From positions 12,777,001 to 12,841,000 of the forward strand of contig OX419756.1 of NCBI GenBank assembly GCA_948567375.1: 64,000 nucleotides of DNA, read 5' to 3'. Shown piece after piece: positions 34,181 through 45,344 of this stretch (its first letter is position 1; the number at the start of each line of letters is the position of its first letter). The translations under genes and the position numbers were made by a program. The notes beneath the pieces are model-generated. The model was not told the DNA's origin. It searched no databases and was given only the letters and a program-made list of their open reading frames with translations. The stretch comes from Lunularia cruciata. Lineage: Eukaryota; Streptophyta; Marchantiopsida; Lunulariales; Lunulariaceae.

Positions 34181-34943
34181 CTCTGATATCATTGTAATGT
34201 TGCAGGGATAGCAAGGAAACATAGATGCACAAACAAAAGTTTTACACTCAATTCCAATGCCCCAAAGGAGCACCTTCTCTTTATTATATAGACAAAGCGG
34301 ATCTCCTCCAAGGAAGCTCCATCATAGGATTAAACACATAAATAGGTGATGTATCAGCAAGCTCCACCCTTGGATTACTTAATTGGATGGGTGACATGTT
34401 GGTCCTAGTCCTATCTGGTTGGTCAAACAAGCTTTGACTGGAGGGAATATTTTTGTAGGAATATTTTTGTAAGAATCTCAGAATCATGTGGGTGAGGTAC
34501 CATTAGAAAGCTCTCAATGAGAAAAACCAGGGAGGAAGGGAAGACCAACCTTATCTCCATTGGGGGGCGGGGGAATCTACACATTTTTAAGGCCTAATTC
34601 ATCCGTTTAGGCCTCCAAAATTGCCTTCAAATATTTCAAGCATATTTTGGTTCTTACTCTATGAGTAGAAGTCCACTTTTGGTGATACCTCTTTGTGATC
34701 TATTTAGTACATCATGTGTAACATCCTTTCAGATATTACCAAACCAATTTTCACCTTTAAATCATATATCTAGCTATTGGTCTTAAGGTTTTCAAGTCTA
34801 TTGTGATTTCTACCGTATTTGTAGAAGTATTATTTTGGTGATATTTCTATTTGATCCATTTTGTCCATCATATATAACACCATTCCAAATGTTACCAAAC
34901 CAAATTTTATATCTAGATCGTATAGCTTGCTCTTGGTATTACA
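34181..34943 (-). repeat. 5' LTR of B-old with decayed primer site
   Basis: LTR 34193-34943 (751 bp), plus-strand start TGTAATGTTGCAGGG and end GGTATTACA. The adjacent primer site at 34181-34192 has decayed (CTCTGATATCAT for CTCTGATACCAT). Confidence 0.87.
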
Positions 34944-35990
34944 CCTGTCCTTCATTAGACTTATCAAGAAGTGCCATCAACTCAATCCACTTAGAAAAGT
35001 GCTCCACCATAGCCAAAACATACCAATGATGTTTCATAGTCAACAATAAAGGTCTAGCAAAGTCCAAACTCCAATGGTAACCCAATCTTATAATAGATCA
35101 TGGATGTAATTGTGGCATAAGATTATTAAATGATGCTCTAACATGGTCACAAACCACACATTTGGCAACAAATTGCTATACATTAGTCTGCATACCACGC
35201 CACCAAGAATGACTCTAGAGTAAGCTATGTGTTTGCTTTATTCCAAAATATCCTAGCTCCTCATCAACATGCGATACCAATTGTGGTCTTTGAGATGGAA
35301 GTGGTACTACTCGTAATCTTCAATCCTCCCATACACAAAGAAGGTGATTATTGTCCAATCTAAACCGCTTGGCTCATTGAAGAACATTATCTCTCTCATT
35401 GGCACAAATTGTACCACCTACAACAATAGTGCAAAATAATCTCTCACTAGGATATCATCATGAATGTCTCATTGACCTGTACCAATATCTCTACCCTCTA
35501 GATTTGTGATCTCAACAATTCCTTTTACATATGTTAAGAGAGATATTACCAAGGCCTCAAAATATAAACATAGAAAGATAGAGCATGCCAACTTGGCACC
35601 ATCTCCTCATCTATCTCACCATGCCAATGTGCTATATTTTAATCCTACTAGTTGGGACACGGGTTTCTACTCAACCCATCTATATCACAATTCACCATTC
35701 TAGGTTTATGAATAACCATGAAATCATACTCTTGTAAAATCCAAGCTCATTGTGCAAGCTACCTTGAAAGATTTTCAGACTCAATCAACCACTTTGGCGG
35801 TTGATGATTAATGATGAGAGTGAATGGGTTACCAAACAGGTCACATAAAAAATATGCAACTGCCCATACTATTGCCAAGAACTCTCTCTCATATGAACTA
35901 TAGTTTGCCTTTGCTGAATTGTTGGAGTGACTAGCATATGCCACCACAAACTCCTTCCCCTCATCATATTATTGGATGAACATTGCTTTA
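34944..35990 (-). pseudogene. integrase N-terminal half and RNase H of C1
   Basis: From right to left: RNase H at 35759-35947 (KANYSSYEREFLAIVWAVAY), then the integrase HHCC region at about 35130-35230 (HSWWRGMQTNVQQFVAKCVVC), then a YVLAMVEHFSKWIEL stretch after the first catalytic D region, ending at 34944. The frame resumes at 20250 on the other side of B-old. Stops are present throughout. Confidence 0.78.
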
Positions 35991-37374
35991 AGCGCCAACA
36001 TACTCCAATCAATATGAACCTAGAATGGTCATCCTCTTATTGATCTCCTAAGAACAAGGGCATATGTCAACCTCTCCTTGAGCTCTATAGAAGCTCTCTC
36101 TTGCCTATCTCCCCAACATCATTCTTATGCAAACTTGGTCAGCTTTATCAAGGCCTTGGCAATGGCACTAAATCCTCTAACATATTGGTGATAGAATTTT
36201 GTCAACCCAAGGAATTCTTGTACTTTTCTCACATCTATAGCCCAAGGAAGACATGCAATAACCTTCACCTTAGTCTATTGAACACCAAGTCTTCTAGGGT
36301 AGATAGTGTGACCCAAATACTCAACTTGCTCATGAAAGAATCTAATTTTACCAAATGTAATTTTAACTTATGAGATCTCAACCTCTTAAACATCTCTAGC
36401 AAATATTTCTCATGCTCCTCTACAATAGTGCTATAGATCAAAATGTAATCAATATAGCCCCTAACAAAGTCCAATCCTACTTGGATCCTATCCATGACCC
36501 TTTGGAACTTAGCAAGAGTATTCTTTCACTCAAATGGTAAGAACATTCACTAATATAATACATCCTTATTGTGAGGATCAATAGTCCAAAATGTTATTTT
36601 GGACTTGTCCTCTACTTTGCTTGGCAACTGATGATATCTTACTTAAAGATCCAAAGTACTAAAGACCTTTGCATGTTTAATTCCATGAAAGATCTCCTCC
36701 AATGTAGGCATGGCATACCAATTAGCCATAGTTATCCGTTGATAGGATAGTAATCTACACACATCCACCTATTTGTATAGTTGCCATGCATATCTTTCTT
36801 GGTTGGCATCACTATAATTGAAGCATACTCTCCATGTGAAATCTCTACCAAACTAGCCTCAAAAAGATCTTTACTTTGGCTCTAAATCAAACTCTCCCCA
36901 TATCACTATGACATCAAAAAATTGGCACGTCATTAGTCAAATACCAAGTCCTTTTAGAGAACCCAAATCCATCATACTAAAGGCAAAAAAATTCACATAG
37001 CTCCTCAAAAACCTCCAAACTCTTTGCCTTTCTCCTTTTGTATGCTTGGGTCCAATTTTTGGCTCCCAAGTGTCTTTTGTAATTGATGTAGGAGTGGAAG
37101 ATGCATTGATTAGCTATTACACTGAGCCCTTGGGAGCAATAATGTCATGCCTCCAACCATTAGAGTCCCTAACCTTAGTGTGGAAAACTCTCTCTACTAT
37201 GGCTGGAAGCTCCATATACCCTCTAGCTCCAGTCCAAGTAGACCAAGGGTGTAACCCAAGTAGACCACACTCAGCTTGATGGATCCCAAGTAGACCAGCC
37301 ATTGGCTATGTCCCAAGAGTACCATACGTACTTGGTCTATTACCCCCAACATATGCTTGAATCAACTTGATATG
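35991..37374 (-). pseudogene. reverse transcriptase of C1
   Basis: The clearest piece is 36265-36495: MDRIQVGLDFVRGYIDYILI contains the catalytic YIDD motif altered to YIDY, followed by EEHEKYLLEMFKRLRSH. Upstream fingers and palm segments are scattered to about 37000. A conserved linker, GYMELPAIVERVFHTKVRDS (37117-37302), joins it to the methyltransferase region. Decayed. Confidence 0.75.
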
Positions 37375-38530
37375 CATAGAGCTCACAAGTGTCCAAGTGG
37401 TGATGCCTATCAAGCACATCTTACATTGCTTTGCCAAGTCAAGGTTCATAATCCAAGTCAAAAAATTGAGTTCTATAGCTTAACTTAACACATGAGGCTT
37501 GGATGCCTTTGACACTACTGTAACAATTATAATATTGGTACAAAAACCTATCCTTGCTCCTTCTCATTGGCATTGTGTTCCACCAACTACTATAACTATG
37601 ATTCCCAAACAAGTCCAAGACCTCTCTCTAAAAAATCATGGGAGCCTTGAAAACTCATAAGTGTAAGTAAAATAGCTCTAGACTATGCAACAAGGTTCAC
37701 CATTGCCATAAGTGACTTATTAGTCACTACCACCATCTAAGACTAGCGCCCAACATCCAAAATCATCATCAACAATAAGGTGGTCTATAAGTTCACCATT
37801 GCCATAGATGACCTATTAGCCACCACGTCCATCTAAAATTGGGGCCCAAAATCCAAATATCATCAATAGTAAGGTGATCTAGTCATTGAATCCTATCATA
37901 ATCATGCTATAGAACCTCTTTAGGTAAAAGGTTTGTCCACCAAAGATGAAGATTATGAGCATGTGATCCCACTTTGGCTGCATCAAACAACATAGTAGGT
38001 TCCATCCAAGAATAGACCTGATGTGTACTTGCCACCACCCATTTACAAGAATCATCTATCAAAGGACGGTTTCCAAAATGTAGGCTAGAGAAATGGACTA
38101 ATGAACTTGGAGATGTCATAATATATGTAACATCTCCCAAAATATAGCAAAATGGAGATCTTGTAGACCTTGATCTTGGCTAGCACAATTATTTCCCTAA
38201 CATTGCCATCTAGAAATCCCCAAATGAATGGAACTATGTCTCTCCAAATCTTACGTCTCCAACAAAGAAATGTATGCTGGTATGATCTTTTGGTAACCCT
38301 TGACTATTGATATCAAAAATAACTTGAGATACCAATAGGGCAAGTGTGCCATATGATGTAGAGAATTGCCTAGCAGTCTTATCTCTCTCCACATACAAGT
38401 ATCTCTATATTTTTATACTTGCTTAAAGTATGGGAGCTAGTCTAATGCTAATCCCACCAAACAACTTCAATACACATACTTCCTCTACTGGATACTACCA
38501 AGCAATGAGTGTGGTATCCAAAGGTGATAA
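37375..38530 (-). pseudogene. C5-cytosine DNA methyltransferase domain of C1
   Basis: On the minus strand C5 methyltransferase motifs appear in canonical order. Motif I: VLKLFGGIS at 38473-38447, then IRLAPIL. Motif II: YLYVERD at 38401-38381, followed by KTARQ. Motif IV: W-Q-C-stop-G at 38208-38194, the PCQ loop with the catalytic Cys codon kept and the next Gln codon now TAG. Then SQDQGLQD, FWEMLHIL and motif VI AYILETV at 38085-38065 (ENV loop, N to T). A motif VIII-like DAAKVGSHAHNLHLWWTNL lies at 37907-38140, resembling the IDA-x-x-VS...R-x-R-x-x-W region of DNMT3/DRM-type enzymes. A motif X-like stretch with CKM and TTWTL lies at about 37440-37385. Such enzymes methylate cytosine C5 using S-adenosylmethionine. 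Frameshifts and stops make this copy inactive. A second copy at 52885-53320 supports the call. Confidence 0.75.
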
Positions 38531-38719
38531 GGTAATAGACTTTGGAGGCTCATCCTCACACTAGTCTCTTGGTGATACAAAGGCTCCACCCAAGCTTATT
38601 GCACCAATTGATCCACATGTTACTACAATACCTCCTCAAAACTCCACAATAGAACATCCAAGATGGAAGGAACAATCCCACTTGTACTTTAAATCCAAGT
38701 GATCTTGCCTAGTATTGGG

Positions 38720-39230
38720 GTATCTTCTGCATGGGCATTCCTCTCCATTAAGTCACCGGCCAAGTAATAGAACCATTGAAACTAAAACTAATGCCATAGT
38801 CCTTGACTATAGTGAGCCAAGACTACCACTACTAAAATAAATTGGTAGACAATATACCCATCCTTCACCCAACTGCCAACCTAGCCTATAGGAAGTTATC
38901 TCTTCCCAATAATCAATATTGAAACCCATGGAGTATAACATTGCTCCACCAACTAGCACATCATATGCCTCTACTCCTATCCCAATGGCTTGAGCTCTCA
39001 CCATAGAGCTATTAGTTGGATGATCTGGCTGAATTTGGATAATGAGCTCTCCACATGAGATATACTATGTAGAACCCCCTAAAGATGCTTGGATCTAAAA
39101 TGGAAATCTCTTCACATTGATCTTGCATAGCTCAAGACCAGCAACTATAACCTTTCCCAACATAAGGGGTTGCACACCAGATTCTAATAAGATCATCTAT
39201 GGTATATAGACTTTTCTTAAAGGTCCCATT
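38720..39230 (-). pseudogene. aspartic protease of C1
   Basis: On the minus strand LLESGVQPLMLGK (about 39190-39150) corresponds to the DSG/DTG active site with D changed to E. GLELCKINVKRFPF, QASLGGST and the closing YDVLVGGAMLYSMGFNIDYW (in the frame 38807-39004) follow. The same segments occur on the plus strand in C2 at 52180-52560. It lies directly upstream of the methyltransferase, so both were probably made in one polyprotein. Confidence 0.68.
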
Positions 39231-40240
39231 GAATGGAAAATCCTCCTTTAGACAACTCCAAGTGTGAACCAAGCTCACTCAAAGACATCTCTAGTTGGTA
39301 ACTATTCCAACCTAACTATTATTGCTTGCCATAAACCATTGGTCATTGAGCAGATCTCATACTCCTCAACCAAGACAACTCCATTGTCAATCATCTTTGT
39401 TCAAGAAGTAAGATTAACATCATCCATGCTCTCACAAAGTATGACAACCAACTAGAACACTAGAGTTGGGTCAACTCCCAATATAAATATGTCACTAGTT
39501 GAGAACAAAGTGAAGCGCATAATCAATTGAGCTACCCCTGATATCGTGCTAGACTCAATCTATATAGTAGTAGGTGGCTGATTAGTATCTAGTCCATCAT
39601 GCACTCCATCACCACTTAGCACACTTGCACTAGGACATCTAGGAGCCATGGAAGTTGTCTATAGTGCCTCAAAGAGTGTGAAAGATTGGAAGAGTCTGAC
39701 CTTTCTACCAACCTCTCTTCTTTGTGGGTCCAATTCCACAGATGCAACTCTAGGCTTTGGAGCACATATTGCACTCTTGATCATTATGGTAGATGCATCT
39801 ACCTATGTTCCTCCACACATAAAGTCCAAGACATCTCTATCACCAACATAAGAGGTGGAAGTCTCAACATCTAAATCTGATCTCCTCTAAGCTATGGCCA
39901 TGCTAGCTCATCTTTGCTCCAATTGTTCAATCCAAGTTTCCATAGCTATATTAGAAGCAAGGGCAAGTATTGTGTCCCTACCAAGTGTAGATCCTCTATC
40001 ACCACCTTTTCCTCCATGACTTGGAGCTCCTCCACTACATGCCATAGTAGCTCTACCACCCCGTAACTCCAAGTGAAGGTGAAAGCATCCATCATTGATG
40101 TGACCAAATCTTTTGCAATAGTCATATTTTCTTTGTGTTGGTCGTGATGCACCATAGGTATCATGTCCACTACATTGAGTGCATTGTCTCTTTTGGTGAG
40201 GTCCATACATGTCCAACAAGCAATACCACCACTCATTGGC
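39231..40240 (-). pseudogene. gag C-terminus with zinc knuckle of C1
   Basis: Frame 39908-40219 contains YDYCKRFGHINDGC at 40126-40085, a CCHC knuckle whose first Cys is now Tyr. A Gly/Ser-rich tail and an ETWIEQLEQR end follow. The sequence between this and the protease is a linker with no recognised domain. Confidence 0.65.
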
Positions 40241-41660
40241 TATTGATCCAAAAATGAAGGCAATGGTCTAGTTGCACTAGGCCCTCTACTCGCTCCGTAA
40301 GATCTCGGCTGTTCACTATGCCCTTGGAAGTTAACATGGTGTGGTGCACTCTAGTGCACTTTAGAAGAAGTAACAAGTATGGATGAGATCTCCTTACCAA
40401 ATCCTAATGTCACTATTCTCTCCTCCACCATGTTGAGCTCAATGTGCTTAGCCAAAATAAAGACCACCACTAAAGTAGGTGAGGTAGCTTATAACAACTT
40501 AACATCACGTACTCTACATCATAACTACTTTTTTAGGATTCCATACTAAATTTGACTGAGTCTCAATAACTCCTTGAGTGATCAAGCATCTTATTTGAGT
40601 GTATGCCTTGCATAAGCTCTCTGTAACCTTCCATTGGAACTCCTAGAAGCTCCTTAGATTGTCAGTCTATACTCCTTGGTAATTCTGTTTCAAACACTAG
40701 AAGAACTCAACCATGGAGTTAAACCCTAGTGCACCACCTCCTATAATGGTACCCTCACTCATATTAATAACATCTCCAACTAGTGCACTTCCATTAGATA
40801 CACCAACGCTTCTAGAGCTAAAACTCATGGGTATTGCCAATCTATCACTAACCGCCAAGCTTGAAGTAATGCAGATGTAGTTTGGAGACCAATACTATCT
40901 CCATAGCTCAATCTCCTCCAAATGATCTCTCTTGAATTCATGATAGGCATCTATTGGTGGAACAACCTTTTCCATGCCATGAAGTGTGTGAACAAAGTCC
41001 AGTTCTACATTTGTTGTAGATCACACCAACTATCAAACTCTGGATGAAGTCATCCAACTAAATGGTACCCATTGAACCAAAGTAACATTTGGGACCTTGG
41101 AAGCCCCATAAATCTTATCCATGTCCCACAAAAATAGTGTGGATATCCCAAATGCACTCTCAACTAAATCAACTCTTGTATCAAACTCCAAATTAGAGTC
41201 AATCTACTCCCTCACTAGGACCTTAGATGCAAGCTGATACTAAGTACCATTCCATGTAAATCCACTATATATTGTAGTGATATCTCCCCTAGAATCCCCA
41301 AGAACTCTATTGTTATAATGTAATTCAAAATCACAACTTTAACCACCATAAGTATCCCACAAAGGATCACCACCAAGTGCCAACACCAAGTGCAATCAAC
41401 TAAACACCACTCATTAATGTAGCTCTAATTGCAACAACTACACTAGGAGGAAAGGCAACCTATAACCTATCATCAAAACATAGATAATCTGATTGGTCAT
41501 CATTCCAACCTAGTTATTGAGAGCACACCAAAGCACCAACACTCTAAAGTCAAGGCACCTCACACAAACATGGTGCATAAACAAGAAGAAGAGAATGGAG
41601 GGGGGTACAATCACAAAAATTCCAAACAAAAACACTCCATCTCATAAATCAATTTCATAT
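40241..41660 (-). other. presumed gag N-terminus and leader of C1
   Basis: By position this should hold the N-terminal part of gag and the leader. Frames are too broken for me to recognise motifs. A possible primer site, TGGTAGTAGAGTCA on the minus strand (41674-41661), resembles the Met-tRNA type with changes. Confidence 0.4.
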
Positions 41661-41679
41661 TGACTCTACTACCACTTAG

Positions 41680-43017
41680 CATTTGACCTAATAGGAGTGT
41701 CTATCTACTCCTAAGCTACCAAGATCACCAAGGATGGGATCAAATTGCCTCACTTAGCCAAAGCTACATGTATATAACTATTAATCAACCAGTCACTAGG
41801 ACAACAAGTCAAGGTGGACCAATTGGCTATGGCACCCAAGATCTAAGGTTCAAACTCTACTATGCACAATCTAGAAGGGTGGGCAGATTCACCAAATGAT
41901 GACAAAAAATTACCAAAAAACTCATCTAAAATAGCTAGCTTCATGCCAACAAGCTGGCTTGTTGGCCCTTCTAGGCTTTGGTAGCCTCCCTAGCCCATAA
42001 TCTTGTGCCTTGAAGCATCTAAATGCCAAATGAGGTCTTTCTTTTTGCCAATTCAAACCCCTCTCCAAATCTGGCCAACATTCACAAACTTGAGCAGTAG
42101 CTATGGCAATTTGGGCAACCTCCAACTTTAGACAATCTTTGCCAATTTGATGCATCTCATCTATAGTTGCCTTATCACCAAATCCTCCGTTGACTACCAA
42201 CTTGAGCCAAATTGAGAGGATGTGGAACTCCAAACCTCTAATTTGAGGAGATGGGTTCTCAAATCCACCTCCAATTTTGCTCTTTAAGCTCAATTTGCAC
42301 CAAATAAACCTTGATTTCACCTCCTTGGGCTCAAATTGAACAATTTTTGTCTCAAATTAACTCAATTCTCAAAAATTTGGCCAGCTCTTCTGCACACTAC
42401 TTGCTCCATGACCAAATTGAATCAACTCAAAGAGGACTTTCACACAAAATCACTCTTAGCTAAATCAAGGACTATGATTGAATGTATCAATGATCCACTA
42501 GGCTTGGAGATACCACCAATGCACTTAGTTCATGTACTCTATTTCAGCTTAACTCTCACTTCTTTGATGTTCTTAGTTCATTCTTCCACTTGAATCACAC
42601 TCAAATCAGATTGTACTCAATCCTTCACTCAACAATCTTCCAAAAATCAGGCACTCTTTATAATCAAGCCACATCCACTCTAGCTAAGAGACTCCAAGTG
42701 ATGCTCATCAGCCTTTGTCCACCATATCAGGAACTTGAAGGCTCAACATCAAAGAAAGTAAGCTCTGTCGAGTTGCACTTTGAAAGTATGCTTCTCTACT
42801 TGACCTAGTTCTCCAATCCTAATGATGCCATTGACAGCACATCAGATGGTGCAAATGGTGCAAGTGATAGTAGGTCCCACCATGTGATCAGTAGTCCTAA
42901 CATGAAATCTGGTCACCATCAAGTAAGCCATGAGCAACTACCAAAATAACTATGATTGCCAACACAACCACTCCAACGTATGAGCAAACTAGCTTTGGTG
43001 CTACAAATGTTGTGACA
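41680..43017 (-). repeat. 5' LTR of C1 (inner boundary uncertain)
   Basis: The segment 42560-43017 matches 18637-19077 closely and ends on the plus strand in TTGTGACA, the complement of the LTR start. If the primer site at 41661-41674 is right the LTR is about 1.3 kb, but only the outer 0.46 kb is supported by a second copy. Confidence 0.55.
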
Positions 43018-44660
43018 CGTGCAACCTCAACAGACTCCTCATGTAGGGCAGCCCAATCTCTCACTTGCAATCAAAAATATCTAGCAGCCTCCTCTCTATG
43101 CCCCGCACATCTCCCTCTTGCATAACAAAGACACTATCAATGGAATAAGAACAATGCTAACTTGTTCAAAATATCACGGTCCAAACCATCAAGTGGTATG
43201 TGAAAACCCTATCTAGCCTCATCATGGAGTGTAAGGAGTAGCCTATGGAATAGACATGGACATGGAAAACTAGTCTCCAATAACCCCAAGATACCCGCCT
43301 AAGATGTTAACCATTCCCATGACGTGATCAATATCCCTAGAATGGTCTACAAAGGGATAGAGGAAGCATGTGTAATCCTGAGTGTCATTGCAGTTAATGT
43401 GGTTGCTTGCCTCACATGAACATCCCAAGTGGTCCAATCATAGTTCTTGTGCATCCTTCCCACATGGGTCTTTATCCCTTGTGAGGTAAAGCGTCGGTGA
43501 TACACCAGTATGGTGTATCCCGAGCTGCTTAGGCGGCCTCACATAGAGAAGTGTAGCCATGTCTAGCACAAGAATAATGATCATAACACATGATGCTCCT
43601 CTCTATATCTCCCCATACAAGCAAAACCACAAACCCTCACATCCCAACTCACATGAGTAAATGCTATCCATGATATCTATCCTTTAGATGGAACTTAAAA
43701 TTCACAAGTTCTAACATGTCTAACATTAATCTGTATGGTTATTATTTTGATAAGGGGCACTTTTGGAAGTAATCGAGTTTACCTTGACATTCATGGGATT
43801 TTGAATAGAAACTTGGTGCAAGATTACTATTACTTGATCAGTTGCTTTGGCACTAAGTGAACCATTGACGAGGTTGCATACATTTTCGTGGAGGTTTACT
43901 ATGAACATTGTCTCCTTTCAATTGAAACATGTTTGACTCATGCAATCGTACACTTGTTGCAAATTTCAATATCCAATCCTCTAACGCCTCACTCCATCTC
44001 AACCAAGATACCATCAACTCTTGTCTCCGTTCGTCTACCCTACACTTGTTGATCTGGTTCATGGTTCCTATGCATGCTTTCTACCCAGGTCAATCGTTCG
44101 AGTCTTGCTTGTGATCTTCGATTACATTTGGGTTCTATTTTGCTATAGGCTTTGCTTAACGCTGGTCGATTACATGATGTATAATCGTTATCTATTGCTA
44201 TTGATCAGAATATATTTATATTCCGTCCTAGCTTCGCCTTGCATTCGATCTGTTAGGTTTTTTATCTCCTCTATGAATTTATTATTCATCTCGATCCGCA
44301 TATATCATGTTTACATTTCTTCTGCACTTCATATCTGTTAGATTTACTTTTTTCCTCTACGGATTTATTACTCATCTCGATTTAAACATATAGTGTTTAA
44401 ATTTCTTATGCCTCTGAATTTTCCATCTTCGAACGGGGCTTACGCTCTCATGCCCTCATATCTATGTTTTGTGTTTACAAAGAGAATCTACAGAAAAGTA
44501 CAATGACCAAGGATGAAAATAAAGGGTCAAAATAGTTATACGCACGTCTAAGTCTTGCTTTGCACATCATCAGAATTGGGAGTTAAAGATCCAAATTAAG
44601 ATGTACACAAATAACCCCTTGATGTGAGTCATTCAAAGTAATTCAATTCACCAAAATTTA
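43018..44660. other. unassigned flank with strong hairpin
   Basis: No recognised gene or element. A 9-bp perfect palindrome (GATACACCA-gta-TGGTGTATC, 43499-43519) lies within a longer foldable region from GTGAGG (about 43481) to CCTCAC (about 43546). Short minus-strand frames at 43726-44062 match nothing I know. Confidence 0.4.
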
Positions 44661-44679
44661 GAAACTACATGTTACAAGG

Positions 44680-44778
44680 AAGGAAGCAAACTTCATAAAA
44701 CACAGGAAGGATGAAAAGACCCATCAAGCAGTACAAGGGAGAACCCAAAGAGATAGAATGGGGCTAAGCCCCAAACAA
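44680..44778 (-). mobile_element. tail-only L insertion (99 bp) with target duplication
   Basis: On the minus strand it reads GGGGCTTAGCCCCATTC ... CTTGTACTGCTTGATGGG ... TTCATCCTTCC, the L 3' tail alone. It is flanked by identical GTTACAAGG at 44671-44679 and 44779-44787, with similarity extending a few bases further. Confidence 0.72.
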
Positions 44779-45105
44779 GTTACAAGGGACATGATAGTTT
44801 ATTTTAGATCGTCTAATGACGATCTGAAAATTGAATGGCCTTCGGGAGGAACATGAGCACATTAAGATCGCCTTCAAAGACGGGCAAAAGCGTACGGCAC
44901 GGGCAAAATGCACGTCAATCTGCAAGACTGCCTGAGTAGGCAGTCCTAGAGACGTATAGCTCTGCACCGTGGTTATGTCCACGGTATATAATAACCACCA
45001 GACCTTCTGTCGGTTGAATTCGTTCTGTATCAATGTGCAGTACCGTGCTATGATCACTAGTCTACAATCCCCGCTCCTCTCCTCATCGAAGGGGCATTTG
45101 AGCAA
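44764..45105 (-). other. uncharacterised 113-codon open frame
   Basis: An open frame in sequence with more CpG than its neighbours, running leftward into the tail insertion at 44778. It contains a small hairpin, CCGTGG-ttatgt-CCACGG (44967-44984). I recognise no domain. It may be a fragment of single-copy sequence cut by the insertion, or chance. Confidence 0.2.
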
Positions 45106-45344
45106 TAGTAAGGGATCTCAATGCGGGCTGGTGGGTGCTTGATAGGAGTGAGAATAGAGAATCTAGGTTTTGGAAAGATCCTCTCAAAGCGATAGGGATA
45201 TTGGACAGTTTTGAGCAATGAACTACTTGCGCTTCAATGCACAAAAGCATGCAGGAGGGACATTGTGCTCCCCAGCCCCCATGCTATTGTGACTTAACCC
45301 CATTCTACCATGCTATTGTGATTTAGCCACATTCTACCTTTTAC

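Larger units (their letters stand above)
20251..34943 (-). mobile_element. Ty3/gypsy chromovirus B-old, interrupted twice
   Basis: LTRs at 20251-20966 and 34193-34943 bracket a decayed family B interior. B-young (22519-29122) interrupts RNase H and a D solo LTR (30477-32363) interrupts protease. Removing both leaves sequence collinear with B-young, except for a deletion of about 385 bp in reverse transcriptase near 29580 and a telomere-like insert at 29894-29931. It sits inside the C1 integrase. Flanks GACGT and CCTGT do not form a clear duplication. Confidence 0.88.
18637..43017 (-). mobile_element. Ty3/gypsy element C1 with DNA methyltransferase, split by B-old
   Basis: Minus-strand element. 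Shared terminal segments at 18637-19077 and about 42560-43017 are its LTRs or parts of them. From right to left it carries gag, aspartic protease, C5 DNA methyltransferase, reverse transcriptase, RNase H and integrase. The integrase frame is cut at 20250/34944 by B-old and resumes on the other side. All frames are decayed. An order with a methyltransferase between protease and reverse transcriptase is not standard for plant Ty3/gypsy lineages. Confidence 0.8.

Noticed and set aside
20246-34948. Target duplication GACGT/CCTGT for B-old
   Set aside because: Only two of five positions agree; decay could explain it, but it cannot be claimed.
41922-42320. 132-codon minus-strand frame in the putative C1 5' LTR
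   Set aside because: Lies in LTR sequence, matches no gag or pol motif, and no second copy supports it as coding.
43726-44341. Several overlapping 60-106 codon frames on both strands
   Set aside because: Hydrophobic or random composition, no domain, no splice context; treated as chance.
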